DNA of 64,000 bases from Pleomorphomonas oryzae DSM 16300 (GTDB lineage Bacteria > Pseudomonadota > Alphaproteobacteria > Rhizobiales > Pleomorphomonadaceae), in contig NZ_AUHB01000001.1 in NCBI RefSeq assembly GCF_000422965.1, forward strand, positions 124,001-188,000, in the 5' to 3' direction. Positions 27,860-36,944 of this stretch are shown here, in pieces. The notes under the pieces were generated by a model that did no database searches, had not been told where the DNA came from, and worked only from the letters and a program-made list of their open reading frames with translations. Every line of letters begins with the position of its first letter. Positions within the stretch are counted from its first letter, which is position 1. The position numbers were made by a program, and so were the translations under genes.

Positions 27860-27944
27860 GAGGCTTGGCGTTACCGCGATCGCATGCCAGTCGCCACCGA
27901 TGCCCGCGTGGCGGTTGCAGAGGTCGCTCGCTGACTATGCGGCT

Positions 27945-28367
27945 TCAGCCTTTGGCGTCTTGGGCGATCTTGCGTAAGCGCTCCACCATCGACCGCAGGC
28001 CATTGGAACGCTGCGGCGTGAGATGCTCGCGAAGGTTCAGTTCGTTAAAGATGGCCTCGGGATCGATCGATAACACATCCGAGACGTGCTTGCCCGAGTA
28101 GGTGGCGTGGAGGACGGCAATCAGCCCCTTGACGATCAACGCGTCGGAATCGCCGATGAAGGTCAACACTGGGTCGACCCGATCGTCTGAAAGATGCGGC
28201 TTGAGCCAGACCTGACTGACACAACCGCGCACCTTGTAATCCTCGCTATGGTCGCCCTCGGCGAGCGGCTCCAGCTCCTTGCCGAGTTCGATGACGTAGC
28301 GGTAGCGATCTTCCCAATCGTCGAGAAGCGAGAAATTTTCCCGTATTTCCTCGAGAGTTGTCGCCAC
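27945..28367 (-). CDS. sufE: SufE-family sulphur acceptor protein
   Basis: This 140-aa protein accepts persulphide sulphur from a cysteine desulphurase for iron-sulphur cluster assembly. The active Cys is C49 in KVRGCVSQVW, followed by the typical SDALIVKGLIAVLHATYSGK segment and a LTPQRSNGLRSMVERLRKIA C-terminus. It starts with GTG, with GGAGA 9 bases upstream. The suf operon itself is not in the window, so this is the stand-alone arrangement often seen in rhizobia. Confidence 0.94.
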   Translation of the reverse strand: MATTLEEIRENFSLLDDWEDRYRYVIELGKELEPLAEGDHSEDYKVRGCVSQVWLKPHLSDDRVDPVLTFIGDSDALIVKGLIAVLHATYSGKHVSDVLSIDPEAIFNELNLREHLTPQRSNGLRSMVERLRKIAQDAKG

Positions 28368-28526
28368 GGTCCGTCTCCATGTCAGTCACGCCGCCACGGT
28401 ATAGACCGCCGATGCCCGTAAAGAAAGAGACCGCCGAACCCTGGGGCGCGGCGGTCGAGTTCCCGGCGGATATGAACCGACGGGCAGGGAAATTATGGCG
28501 GCGGCCGAAGGGCTCAGCGAGTCGGA

Positions 28527-28904
28527 TCAGATGCCCTGCGGCGCCTTGCCGGGTCCGCGCCAGGCGGGGGAGAGGTCGGTTGACGTCAGCGTGCCGTGAT
28601 CAACGGCCGTGGCACCTGTCTTGTCGGCCAGCGAACGGTCGATGAAATCATAGACCATGCGGGCGCCTGTCTGGGCCTTCAACAGGAAGGTGGTGGCAAC
28701 GCGGCCGCCGATCTCGCAAGCGGTGGGATTACGGCCGCAGAAGCCGCTCATATCGGACAAGGTCGCTTGAGCGGCGCTTGCCGCTTCGAGCGCGCCGATC
28801 GGTTGCACCTTGGCGGTCTCAGCCTGTTGCTCAGCCGCGTGGTCGACGGGGATCAGGAAGATGACGATGGACAGCCAGAATGCCGTCCTCAGGAGAAACA
28901 TCAT
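28527..28904 (-). CDS. DUF5330 family small exported protein
   Basis: This 125-aa protein has an N-terminal membrane/signal segment (FLLRTAFWLSIVIFLIPVD). A short body carries two Cys residues (SGFCGRNPTACEIG), which probably form a disulphide in the periplasm. The pattern matches the alphaproteobacterial DUF5330 group, of unknown function. Either of two adjacent ATGs (28904, 28901) could start it. It is not obviously in an operon. Confidence 0.78.
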   Translation of the reverse strand: MMFLLRTAFWLSIVIFLIPVDHAAEQQAETAKVQPIGALEAASAAQATLSDMSGFCGRNPTACEIGGRVATTFLLKAQTGARMVYDFIDRSLADKTGATAVDHGTLTSTDLSPAWRGPGKAPQGI

Positions 28905-29408
28905 GTTGCACTTCCCTGTTATTCATCGCCCTTGAGGAGCGTTCGGATCTTTCGCGGCCGAGACCGTCGCTGTCCGATCAATGTTCCCGGTTCTAGCAGG
29001 GACGTTTTAGGATCGAATTAGGCCGATCATTCAAATTGCAGAGAAATTCGACGAAAATTTGAGTCCAATTTTATCGATCTGTCCTTTCCACAACCAAACG
29101 CCAGGAATTCGCGAGGTTTATCGCGGGTTTCGGGTTATCCGGCAGGACTGTTCACCCCCGCTTAACCGTGAATTCGATCTTTTCGACCAAATCCCTTTTT
29201 GAAGCCGTCTCACCCCCTCGCGTCACGCCTCCTATCAACATTCCATAAAGGGGCACGTGGCACCGTGGTTTCAGAAAAGACAAATGGCCCGTCTCCGAAG
29301 CCGACCTACCTACAATGGGAAAACTTCGGAAATTCAGGGCCAGCATGTCGGCGGTGACCTCGGGGGTAGTTCCCGCGGTGGTTGCCGATCCGCCTGCGAT
29401 GGGGATGC
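28905..29408. other. Intergenic region between divergent DUF5330 and CbrA-like genes
   Basis: These 504 bases are AT-rich in the middle (about 29010-29090) and contain no supported gene. They must hold both divergent promoters. I see no clear inverted repeat. Confidence 0.45.
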
Positions 29409-31196
29409 GTGTTGCGTAACCGTGAGATCAGAGCCGCGCTGGAGCGCTCGTTCGATCACCTTGTTCACAGCTCGGTGGTTGACGACCCGGTCGAGGTCAA
29501 CAGACACCGGGGATTCATCGCCTCGCATCTTATCAGCGGGTTCGCCGCTTTCGGACTCATCCCGCCGGCCCTCGCCGTCGATGCGTCGTCGGCTGGGTTC
29601 ACCGCGACCGCTCTCTCCGTCCTCGGCCTGGAAATTCTCGTCGCGCTGTTTGTGTCCCGCACGGGGCGCCTGGCGCAAGGCTATCTTCTGTCGGCCGGTA
29701 TTCTGACCACCCTTGCCGTCTGGGTCGCACTTCACACCGGAGGCCTCGGCTCGTTTGCCGTCGTCTGGTTCGCCATCGCGCCCATCGAGGCAGGACTGTC
29801 CGGCCGTCGTTCGACCGTCACTGGCGCCGCGCTGATCGCCGGCGCGGGCTTCCTGCTGACCGCCGCGCTAACCGCCACCGGCTATGCCGCGCGCGCATTC
29901 AGCTTTGCGGGCGACAGCACGACCATGAACTTCCTCGCCTGTGTCGTTGCCCTTGGCTATGCGTCGGGCGTCGCCATCAGCATCGAGCGCCGGGAGCGGG
30001 CCACGTCCCTCTCCATCGCCCGTCAGGAGCAGCGCTACCGCCTGCTCGCCGAGGCGATGAGCGACCTCGTGACCTGTCATAACCCCTCCGGCGACGTCAC
30101 CTTCGTCTCTCCGGCAGCCATGCGCCTCTTGTCGGTGCGGCCGACCGACCTTGTGGCAGAAGGTCTGTTCCGCCGCGTCCACATTGGTGATCGTCCCGCC
30201 TACCTGTCGGCTATTTCCATGGCGCTGCATCAGGGCGCCGCCCGCGTCGAATATCGCCTGCGCTGCGGCGACGAGCAGGACACCGACGGTTGGATCTGGG
30301 TCGAATCGCACATGCGCCATCTCGCCGACGAGCAAGGCGACGACGCGGTGGTGACCGTTACCCGCGATATTTCCGAGCGCAAGCGGCACGAGGCCGAGCT
30401 CGAGCACCTGCGCGCCGATTCGGAAGCGGCCAATCTCGCCAAGACTCGTTTCCTCGCCAACATGAGTCATGAGCTCCGGACGCCTCTCAACGCCATCATC
30501 GGCTTCTCCGATATGCTCAATCAGGAACTGTTCGGCCAGTTCGAGTTCGATCGTCAGCGGGAATACTCCGGCCTGATCAAGGAGTCCGGCGAGCATCTCC
30601 TGCAGGTGGTCAACGACATTCTCGATCTCTCGAAGATCGAGTGCGGTTCCTTTGACGTCAATCCCGAGGCGTTTCGCGTCGGACCGCTGGTGGATCGTTG
30701 CCGGCAGATGATGGAGCCGCAGGCCGAGAAAGCCGGGATTACGCTCGCTTCCGAGATCGAGCCCAACCTGCCGGAACTGGTTGCCGATCCGCGCGCCTGC
30801 CGCCAGATCGTCCTCAATCTTCTGTCCAACGCGGTGAAATTCTCCAACCGCGGTGGCGTTGTCGTGTGCTCGGTCCGCCGCCAGGGGCGCCGCCTGGCCA
30901 TCGCTGTGCGTGACAATGGCATCGGCATCGCCGAGAAGGATCTCGAGCGCGTCGGCAGTCCCTTCTTCCAGGCCGATACCGGCTACGACCGCAAGCAGGC
31001 GGGCACCGGCCTTGGGCTGTCGGTGGTCAAAGGTCTGGTGGCGCTGCACGGCGGCCAAGTGATGATCGACTCCGACCTTGGCAAGGGCACGACCGTCACG
31101 GTTCTCCTGCCGATGCAGCCGTCACGCGATGGCGTGGAACCACTTTCCCGCGTTCTGGATGTCGACCAGATCCAGCGCGTGGCGCGGAGGGCCTGA
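29409..31196 (+). CDS. PAS-domain sensor histidine kinase, CbrA-like
   Basis: This 595-aa membrane kinase has five or six N-terminal helices (about residues 35-195), a PAS domain (about 207-322, ending VTRDISERKRHE), HisKA with FLANMSHELRTPLNAIIGFS (H354), and HATPase (LLSNAVKFSNRGG, RDNGIGIAE, GTGLGLSVVKGLVALHGG). Its layout resembles CbrA and the PleC/DivJ group, kinases that feed the CtrA cell-cycle pathway. GTG at 29409 is the likely start (GGGG nearby); a TTG nine codons earlier is also in frame. The peptidoglycan-binding gene follows after 3 bp. Confidence 0.88.
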   Translation: MLRNREIRAALERSFDHLVHSSVVDDPVEVNRHRGFIASHLISGFAAFGLIPPALAVDASSAGFTATALSVLGLEILVALFVSRTGRLAQGYLLSAGILTTLAVWVALHTGGLGSFAVVWFAIAPIEAGLSGRRSTVTGAALIAGAGFLLTAALTATGYAARAFSFAGDSTTMNFLACVVALGYASGVAISIERRERATSLSIARQEQRYRLLAEAMSDLVTCHNPSGDVTFVSPAAMRLLSVRPTDLVAEGLFRRVHIGDRPAYLSAISMALHQGAARVEYRLRCGDEQDTDGWIWVESHMRHLADEQGDDAVVTVTRDISERKRHEAELEHLRADSEAANLAKTRFLANMSHELRTPLNAIIGFSDMLNQELFGQFEFDRQREYSGLIKESGEHLLQVVNDILDLSKIECGSFDVNPEAFRVGPLVDRCRQMMEPQAEKAGITLASEIEPNLPELVADPRACRQIVLNLLSNAVKFSNRGGVVVCSVRRQGRRLAIAVRDNGIGIAEKDLERVGSPFFQADTGYDRKQAGTGLGLSVVKGLVALHGGQVMIDSDLGKGTTVTVLLPMQPSRDGVEPLSRVLDVDQIQRVARRA

Positions 31197-31199
31197 TAC

Positions 31200-32120
31200 A
31201 TGGCAGGACGCAAGACCCACACCAAAACGGGACTTGTCGCCCTCCTCTTCCGGGGAGCCATCGGGAATCCGATGGCCACGGTCGGCGGCCTGATGATAAC
31301 GGCCACCGCCGTTGCCATCATGACCAATGCCCTGATGCTGCAGCCGCGTGCCCATCCGGCCCCGCTGTTCGTCGGCACTCGCCCAATTGCGCCGGCCGCC
31401 CAGGTCGTCGCCCAGCCGCCGGTGCTTCGCACCACGGACGGCTCCACAGTCGGAGCCACCGATCACAGCCTGATCTCCGATATTCAGCAGGGCCTGAAGG
31501 ACTTCGGCTATTACAAGGGCGACGTCGACGGTCTTGACGGTCCGCAAACGTCGCAAGCCATTCTCGCTTTCGAGAGAGCGTTCCGTCTGACGCCGACAGG
31601 CGCGCCGTCGAACAACGTCCTGCTCGCCATCCGCTCCGTACGCCCCAAGACCAGCCTCAATGGCGCAACGCCGGTCGCCGCTGACCCAGTGACGGTCGGG
31701 TCGCTACCGTCAGCAGCCTCTTCGGCGCCGGTGCCACGGCCCAAGCCGAACGCGTCTGTCGTACAGCCTGTACAGGCCGCGCCTGGCGATACGGACACGG
31801 CGGCGGTCTCCAGCGATGGGATCGCCGACCTCATCGCCTCGACCGCGCCGACCAACGCTCGCCCCGCGCCCGCCGCGAGTGCACCGCCCACCGCCCCGGT
31901 GGCCAGCGCCGCCCCAGCCGCCCCGACGGTCGACAACAACTTGGCGCGCATCCAGCGGTCGCTGTCGCAACAGGGGTTCGGCCCGGTGGCCGTCAATGGC
32001 GTGATGTCGACCGAGACCCGCGACGCCATCAAGCAGTTCCAGGCCTATTACAACTTGCCGCAGACCGGCGTGATCGACCAGGCGTTCATCGCTCAGCTTG
32101 TCAAGGTTGGCGGCCTCTAG
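31200..32120 (+). CDS. Membrane-anchored protein with two peptidoglycan-binding domains
   Basis: This 306-aa protein has a membrane anchor at about residues 22-44 (MATVGGLMITATAVAIMTNA) and a first PG_binding_1 domain at about 85-140 (DIQQGLKDFGYYKGDVDGLD, QTSQAILAFERAFRLTPTG). A Pro/Ala-rich linker at about 155-245 leads to a second PG-binding domain at about 248-306 (RIQRSLSQQGFGPVAVNGVM, IKQFQAYYNLPQTGVID). It starts 3 bp after the kinase stop, so it is almost certainly co-transcribed, linking the signalling kinase to the cell wall. Confidence 0.88.
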   Translation: MAGRKTHTKTGLVALLFRGAIGNPMATVGGLMITATAVAIMTNALMLQPRAHPAPLFVGTRPIAPAAQVVAQPPVLRTTDGSTVGATDHSLISDIQQGLKDFGYYKGDVDGLDGPQTSQAILAFERAFRLTPTGAPSNNVLLAIRSVRPKTSLNGATPVAADPVTVGSLPSAASSAPVPRPKPNASVVQPVQAAPGDTDTAAVSSDGIADLIASTAPTNARPAPAASAPPTAPVASAAPAAPTVDNNLARIQRSLSQQGFGPVAVNGVMSTETRDAIKQFQAYYNLPQTGVIDQAFIAQLVKVGGL

Positions 32121-32283
32121 ATCATCGCGCGCCCTGACGGCTGCAAAGCGACAATCCAGTTCCTTGTTGTCGCGCCGGATTACCCAAAGCCGGATTCCGC
32201 TTTGCCGTCCGTTGCTGTCGCCAGCCCTTGCCCCCGGCACCCGTCCGTGATTTGAACGGAAGGTTCCGCCTTCGAGCACGGCC

Positions 32284-32637
32284 ATGGCCCGCATCACCTC
32301 CGACTTTTTTGTCTCCGCCTACGTTCGCCGCCGTAACGACGCCGGTTTCTTTACCGCCGTCGTTCGCAAAGGCGCGGCAGAAGCTGGCGCCATTTTCGTC
32401 AAAGTCTCTCGTCTCGATGGCACCGCCGATCTTTACGGCCCAGTACCGCAGATCTATCTCGACGATGTGGACCCGTCGATCGCCGGCGGCCGCGTGTTCG
32501 AACAGCTGCTCGCCGCTGTGCCGGAGGGGGACATCGACGCCCGCCTGCAGTCCGAACAGCGCTTCGATAGCGATTGCTGGATCGTCGAAACTGAGGACCG
32601 CCAAGGCACCGCCGATCTCGATATTATCGGAACCTGA
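32284..32637 (+). CDS. DUF1491 family protein
   Basis: This 117-aa cytoplasmic protein matches the DUF1491 pattern (SDFFVSAYVRRRNDAGFFTA, GAIFVKVSRLDGTADLYGP, DCWIVETEDRQG). Function is unknown. The gene commonly lies beside the kinase/peptidoglycan-binding pair in Hyphomicrobiales, as here, where it follows after about 160 bp. Confidence 0.88.
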   Translation: MARITSDFFVSAYVRRRNDAGFFTAVVRKGAAEAGAIFVKVSRLDGTADLYGPVPQIYLDDVDPSIAGGRVFEQLLAAVPEGDIDARLQSEQRFDSDCWIVETEDRQGTADLDIIGT

Positions 32638-32720
32638 TCGAGCGGCGATGTGTTTGGCTGTTGCCCCCTTGCTACTTTTGGGGATATCCCTCCAGCCGTT
32701 TTGCAGTTTCCGGAGCGTCC

Positions 32721-34808
32721 ATGACCGAGATGAAGCCCCCTTGCGCTGAGAAGCGGCCCGTCGTGACGACCATCCACGGCGTCGACCTTGTCGACGACTA
32801 CGCCTGGCTTCGCGCCGACAATTGGCAGGACGTGCTGCGCGACCCCGACCTGCTGGACCCGGCCATTCGGGCTCATCTCGAAGCCGAGAATGCCTATTGC
32901 GACGCCTTCATGGCCGACACCGTGGGCCTGCAGGAGGCGCTGGTGGCCGAAATGCGCGGTCGTATCCTCGAGGATGACTCCTCGGTGCCGCTGCCGGACG
33001 GCCCCTATGCCTACGCCAGCCGGTATCTTGTCGGCGCCCAGCATCCAAGGCTCGTCCGCACGCTGCGGGACGGCGGCCCCGAGGAGCTGCTGCTCGATGC
33101 CGACGAGCTTGCCCGCGGCAAGGCCTATTTCAGCTTGGGCGGGGCCAGTCACAGCCCCGACCATAAGCTGCTCGCCTACAGCGTCGACGACACCGGCTCG
33201 GAGTTCCACGTGATCCGCGTTCGCGACTTGGATGCCGACGCCGATCTCCCCGACGAGATTCCCAACACCTCCGGTGGCGTTGCCTGGGCGGCCGACTCCC
33301 GCTCGTTCTTCTATACGTTCATCAACGACAACCACCGGACCGAGAAGGTGCTTCGGCACGTAATCGGTACGCCGGCCTCCGAGGACATCGTCGTTTACGT
33401 CGAAGAGGACCCGGGCTTTTTCTGCGGGGTCGACAAGACCCAATCCGGTCGATTCATCGTCATCGACTCCCACGACCACCAGACCTCCGAGGTTCGCCTG
33501 GTGGACGCCGAGGCGCCGGACAGTCCGCTGCGCCTCGTCACGGCGCGGGAGACCGAGGTTGAATACTCCATCGAGGACGACGGCGACGATCGCGTCTATA
33601 TCCTGACGAATGCCGATGGCGCCGAGGATTTCAAGATCGTCAACGCGCCGCTCAAGAATCCCGGCCGTGACAACTGGATCGATGTCGTCGCTCACGAACC
33701 GGGCCGCCTCATTCTGTCGATGTCCGTCTTCAGGGGGCGGATGGTGAGACTCGAGCGCGTCGGCGGCCTTCCACGCATCGTCATTCGCGAGCTGTCGAGC
33801 GGCCACGAGCATGCCATTGCCTTCCCGGAGGAAGCCTATTCGCTGGGATTGTCGGGCTCCTATGAGTTCGACACCAACGTCGTCCGCTTCACCTATTCCT
33901 CGCCGACCACGCCGGCGCAGGTCTACGACTACGACATGGAGACCGGCGAACGCTTCCTGAGGAAGACGCAGGAAGTGCCTTCGGGCCACGAGCCTTCCGA
34001 CTATGTGACCCGTCGCGTCATGGCGCCCACGGCCGATGGCGAGACCGTGCCGGTCACCCTGCTCTATCGCGCCGATACGCCGCTCGATGGTTCAGCGCCC
34101 TGCCTTCTCTATGGCTACGGCGCCTATGGCATCGCCATTCCGGCGTCGTTCTCCACACGCATCCTATCGCTGGTGGATCGCGGCTTCGTCTACGCCATCG
34201 CGCATATCCGTGGCGGCAATGAAAAGGGCCACCGCTGGTATCTCGCCGGCAAGCGACAGAACAAGCCGAATACCTTCAAGGACTTCATCACCGCCGCCCG
34301 CTATCTCTGCGAGCAGAAGTTCACGTCGGAGGGCCGCATCGTCGCCCACGGCGGCTCGGCGGGCGGCATGCTGATGGGCGCTGTCGCCAATTTGGCGCCG
34401 TCGCTTTGGGGCGGGGTGATGGCCGCTGTACCCTTTGTCGACGTACTCAATACCATGCTCGATGCCACGCTGCCGCTCACCCCGCCGGAATGGCCCGAGT
34501 GGGGCAACCCGCTCGAAAGCATCGACGACTTCCAGTTGATCGCCTCCTACAGCCCTTATGAAAACCTGATGACGCAGGACTATCCGCCGATGTTCGTCCT
34601 GGCCGGGCTCGCCGATCCGCGCGTCACCTATTGGGAACCGGCGAAGTGGCTGGCCCGCCTCAGGGCACTCAAGACCGACACCAACGCGCAGGTGATGCAC
34701 GTCAACATGGATGCCGGCCACGGCGGTGCATCCGGACGTTTCGACGAGTTGAAGGAAACGGCTCTCGAATATGCCTTTGCGTTAAAGGTGATGGGCAGAG
34801 CTAACTAA
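32721..34808 (+). CDS. ptrB: S9 family peptidase, oligopeptidase B-like
   Basis: This 695-aa serine oligopeptidase cleaves short peptides, typically after basic residues, in the cytoplasm. An N-terminal beta-propeller (about 60-400) covers the alpha/beta-hydrolase domain. The catalytic Ser is S546 in AHGGSAGGMLMG; the Asp is in GLADPRVTYWEP and the His in DAGHGGASGR. The start at MTEMKPPC has CGGAG 8 bases upstream; an in-frame extension of 20 codons is less likely. It is separated from DUF1491 by 83 bp and is probably independently expressed. Confidence 0.93.
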   Translation: MTEMKPPCAEKRPVVTTIHGVDLVDDYAWLRADNWQDVLRDPDLLDPAIRAHLEAENAYCDAFMADTVGLQEALVAEMRGRILEDDSSVPLPDGPYAYASRYLVGAQHPRLVRTLRDGGPEELLLDADELARGKAYFSLGGASHSPDHKLLAYSVDDTGSEFHVIRVRDLDADADLPDEIPNTSGGVAWAADSRSFFYTFINDNHRTEKVLRHVIGTPASEDIVVYVEEDPGFFCGVDKTQSGRFIVIDSHDHQTSEVRLVDAEAPDSPLRLVTARETEVEYSIEDDGDDRVYILTNADGAEDFKIVNAPLKNPGRDNWIDVVAHEPGRLILSMSVFRGRMVRLERVGGLPRIVIRELSSGHEHAIAFPEEAYSLGLSGSYEFDTNVVRFTYSSPTTPAQVYDYDMETGERFLRKTQEVPSGHEPSDYVTRRVMAPTADGETVPVTLLYRADTPLDGSAPCLLYGYGAYGIAIPASFSTRILSLVDRGFVYAIAHIRGGNEKGHRWYLAGKRQNKPNTFKDFITAARYLCEQKFTSEGRIVAHGGSAGGMLMGAVANLAPSLWGGVMAAVPFVDVLNTMLDATLPLTPPEWPEWGNPLESIDDFQLIASYSPYENLMTQDYPPMFVLAGLADPRVTYWEPAKWLARLRALKTDTNAQVMHVNMDAGHGGASGRFDELKETALEYAFALKVMGRAN

Positions 34809-34955
34809 TTCGATTCGTTCACCGAATAGCGCATGGGAGCCATGAATCGACTCGCGACTCATTGCCGATATCAGGAAAAGTGACTATCTATTCTGCACGC
34901 ACCACCGCCGGGCGGAGATGCTCCGTTTTAGAACGCACTTTTTGAGGAGACGACC

Positions 34956-35552
34956 ATGGCTTTCGAGCTCAACGACCTTCCCTATGCCTATGACGCGCTT
35001 GGCCCGTACATGTCGCGCGAGACGCTTGAGTATCATCACGACAAGCATCATCTCGCCTATGTCAACAACGGCAATAACCTGATCAAGGGTACCGAGTGGG
35101 AAGGCAAAAGCGTCGAGGACGTTGTCAAGGGCTCCTTCGGCAAGAACCCGGCGCTCTTCAACAACGTCGCGCAGCATTACAACCACTTCTATTTCTGGCA
35201 GTGGATGAAGCCGAATGGCGGCGGCGCCATTCCTGGCGAACTTCTCAAGAAGATCAATGAAGACCTCGGCGGGCTCGACAAGTTCCGCGCCGATTTCATT
35301 CAGGCCGGCATGACGCAGTTCGGTTCCGGCTGGGCTTGGCTAGCGCTCAAGGACGGCAAGCTCACGATTTCCAAGACGCCGAATGGCGAGAACCCGCTGG
35401 TTGCCGGCGCGGCGCCGCTGCTCGGTGTCGACGTGTGGGAGCATTCCTACTACATCGACTACCGCAACCTGCGTCAGAAGTATCTCGAAGCCTTCTTCGA
35501 CAATCTGGTCAACTGGGAGTTCGTCGCCGAGCTCTACGCCAAGGCGCGCTGA
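34956..35552 (+). CDS. sodB: Superoxide dismutase, Fe type
   Basis: This 198-aa cytoplasmic enzyme converts superoxide to peroxide and oxygen. Metal ligands are H27 (EYHHDKHH), H77 (AQHYNHFYFW), D159 and H163 (GVDVWEHSYY). Q73 in the AQ..NH motif marks the iron-type active site rather than the manganese type, although cambialistic use is possible. The ribosome site TTTGAGGAG precedes the ATG. It is monocistronic, with a terminator 43 bp after the stop. Confidence 0.96.
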   Translation: MAFELNDLPYAYDALGPYMSRETLEYHHDKHHLAYVNNGNNLIKGTEWEGKSVEDVVKGSFGKNPALFNNVAQHYNHFYFWQWMKPNGGGAIPGELLKKINEDLGGLDKFRADFIQAGMTQFGSGWAWLALKDGKLTISKTPNGENPLVAGAAPLLGVDVWEHSYYIDYRNLRQKYLEAFFDNLVNWEFVAELYAKAR

Positions 35553-35594
35553 CCACGCTGCCATTGAGGCGCTTTGATCGGTATAGTTTCTCAT

Positions 35595-35626
35595 CGGGGC
35601 CCCGGCACGTTCGGGACCCCGTTTTT
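35595..35626 (+). terminator. Terminator of sodB
   Basis: CGGGGCCCCG pairs with CGGGACCCCG (one mismatch) and is followed by TTTTTG. Confidence 0.85.
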
Positions 35627-35743
35627 GTTCAGCAATAAATGTTGTCCGGCGCAGTGCTAGCCACTATCAATATCCTGGTGGGCACCGGGGCGGTTCGTGC
35701 TCCGGTTTTTTGGTTCTAGTTGTGCAACGGTTGACGGGGCGCC

Positions 35744-36514
35744 ATGCCTAAGCTGACGGAATTTATCGCGCGAACGATCGTGATTGTCGACGACAGCCCC
35801 CGTTTTCGCCGGTTCGTCGCGGGTATGCTCACCGAATTCGGCTTTCGCGACATTCATGAGTTTTCCGGCACCGACCAAGCCTTCGAATTCCTGACCAGCC
35901 AGCATGTCGATCTGGTGATGTCGGATCTCGGCATGGAGCCGATGGACGGCTTCGCATTTGCCGATCGCATTCGGCACGGCGGCGCGGTCGTCAATCGCAT
36001 GGTCCCCATTCTGCTGATGACCGGCCATGCCAGTCGGCAGAACGTTCAGAAGGCGGTGATGGCCGGTATCGACGAAATCGCCGTCAAGCCGATGTCATCC
36101 AATTATCTGGCCGAGCGGCTGCTGACGGTGTTCGGCCGCCCCCGCGTCTATGTGAAGACCGGATCTGGCTATTTCGGCCCCGACCGCCGGCGGCGCAACG
36201 ATCCGACCTATCGCGGCCCGGAGCGTCGCTCGGGACAACCGGCGGAAATCCTGTCGGAGGAACGGCTGCTGGCGTTGCGTGAAGCGGCCTCACTGCGCAA
36301 TCGTGGCCTGTTGCAGGATGCGTCTCCGGACGTCCCACCGCCGCCACTACCCGAAAATCCCGGCTTTTCAATCATTCATATCGGCTTTCGCCAAAAGGCG
36401 AACGAAGCCGTTTATGGTGATCTGGTAGGCGAGCGCGCCGCCCCCGTCATTCCGGTGGTGGTCAAGCGATCACGCCGACCGCGAGCGCCGGTCCAGCCGT
36501 CGCGAGACCGCTGA
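35744..36514 (+). CDS. Orphan response-regulator receiver protein with unknown C-terminal tail
   Basis: This 256-aa protein has an N-terminal CheY-like receiver at residues 10-130 (D16/D17, phospho-acceptor D61, K115 in IAVKPM). The remaining 125 residues have no recognised output domain; the tail contains an RRR..RGPERRSG basic stretch, a Pro-rich stretch (PDVPPPPLPENPG) and GFSIIHIGFRQKANEAVYGD. No kinase is adjacent, so its partner is elsewhere. The tail may mediate protein contacts; the conserved GYFGPDRRRR..Y.GPERR pattern recurs in related alphaproteobacterial receivers. Confidence 0.85.
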   Translation: MPKLTEFIARTIVIVDDSPRFRRFVAGMLTEFGFRDIHEFSGTDQAFEFLTSQHVDLVMSDLGMEPMDGFAFADRIRHGGAVVNRMVPILLMTGHASRQNVQKAVMAGIDEIAVKPMSSNYLAERLLTVFGRPRVYVKTGSGYFGPDRRRRNDPTYRGPERRSGQPAEILSEERLLALREAASLRNRGLLQDASPDVPPPPLPENPGFSIIHIGFRQKANEAVYGDLVGERAAPVIPVVVKRSRRPRAPVQPSRDR

Positions 36515-36517
36515 TTA

Positions 36518-36826
36518 TCAGTAGCGCGTACAGACGGCCGACCAGACGTTCTCGCTATACTCGCTCTGCATGTTGTAGAGCCAGTTGCGGCATTGTTTCT
36601 CCGTTCTGAAACAATAGCGCTGGGCGACGTCCTCATACTTCATAAAGCCGAAGTCGACTTCCTTGCGGCCGTGAAAGTAGCCCTGCCACAGATTTCCGCC
36701 GGTGCCGCTCGGGCAAGCCAAGGGTTCGGTCGGTCTGGCGATAAATGCTGCGGAGGCGGCGGCGGCCGGAAGGGCGGCGCCCAACGAAAGCGCTATTGTC
36801 AATCCTAGAGCCGTGGACATCCGCAT
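36518..36826 (-). CDS. Small exported protein of unknown function
   Basis: This 102-aa protein has a signal peptide (STALGLTIALSLGAALPAAAA). Its short mature region has four Cys (PLACPSGTG, QRYCFRTEKQCRNW, SAVCTRY), consistent with two disulphides in the periplasm. GAGGAGGCCGAC precedes the ATG at 36826; the frame continues 44 codons upstream into the spacer but is not protein-like. I do not know its role. It lies downstream of the aminotransferase gene's 3' end region and is convergent with the receiver gene. Confidence 0.78.
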   Translation of the reverse strand: MRMSTALGLTIALSLGAALPAAAASAAFIARPTEPLACPSGTGGNLWQGYFHGRKEVDFGFMKYEDVAQRYCFRTEKQCRNWLYNMQSEYSENVWSAVCTRY

Positions 36827-36944
36827 GTCGGCCTCCTCGCCATAGATCAGTCGGCGGCTCCGTGCAGCCGGGCCATATCCCCTTGATGTCCGTCTGAGAG
36901 GCGGCAATTTCAAGGGGATGGGCCAAGGAAAAGAACGTCTTTTC

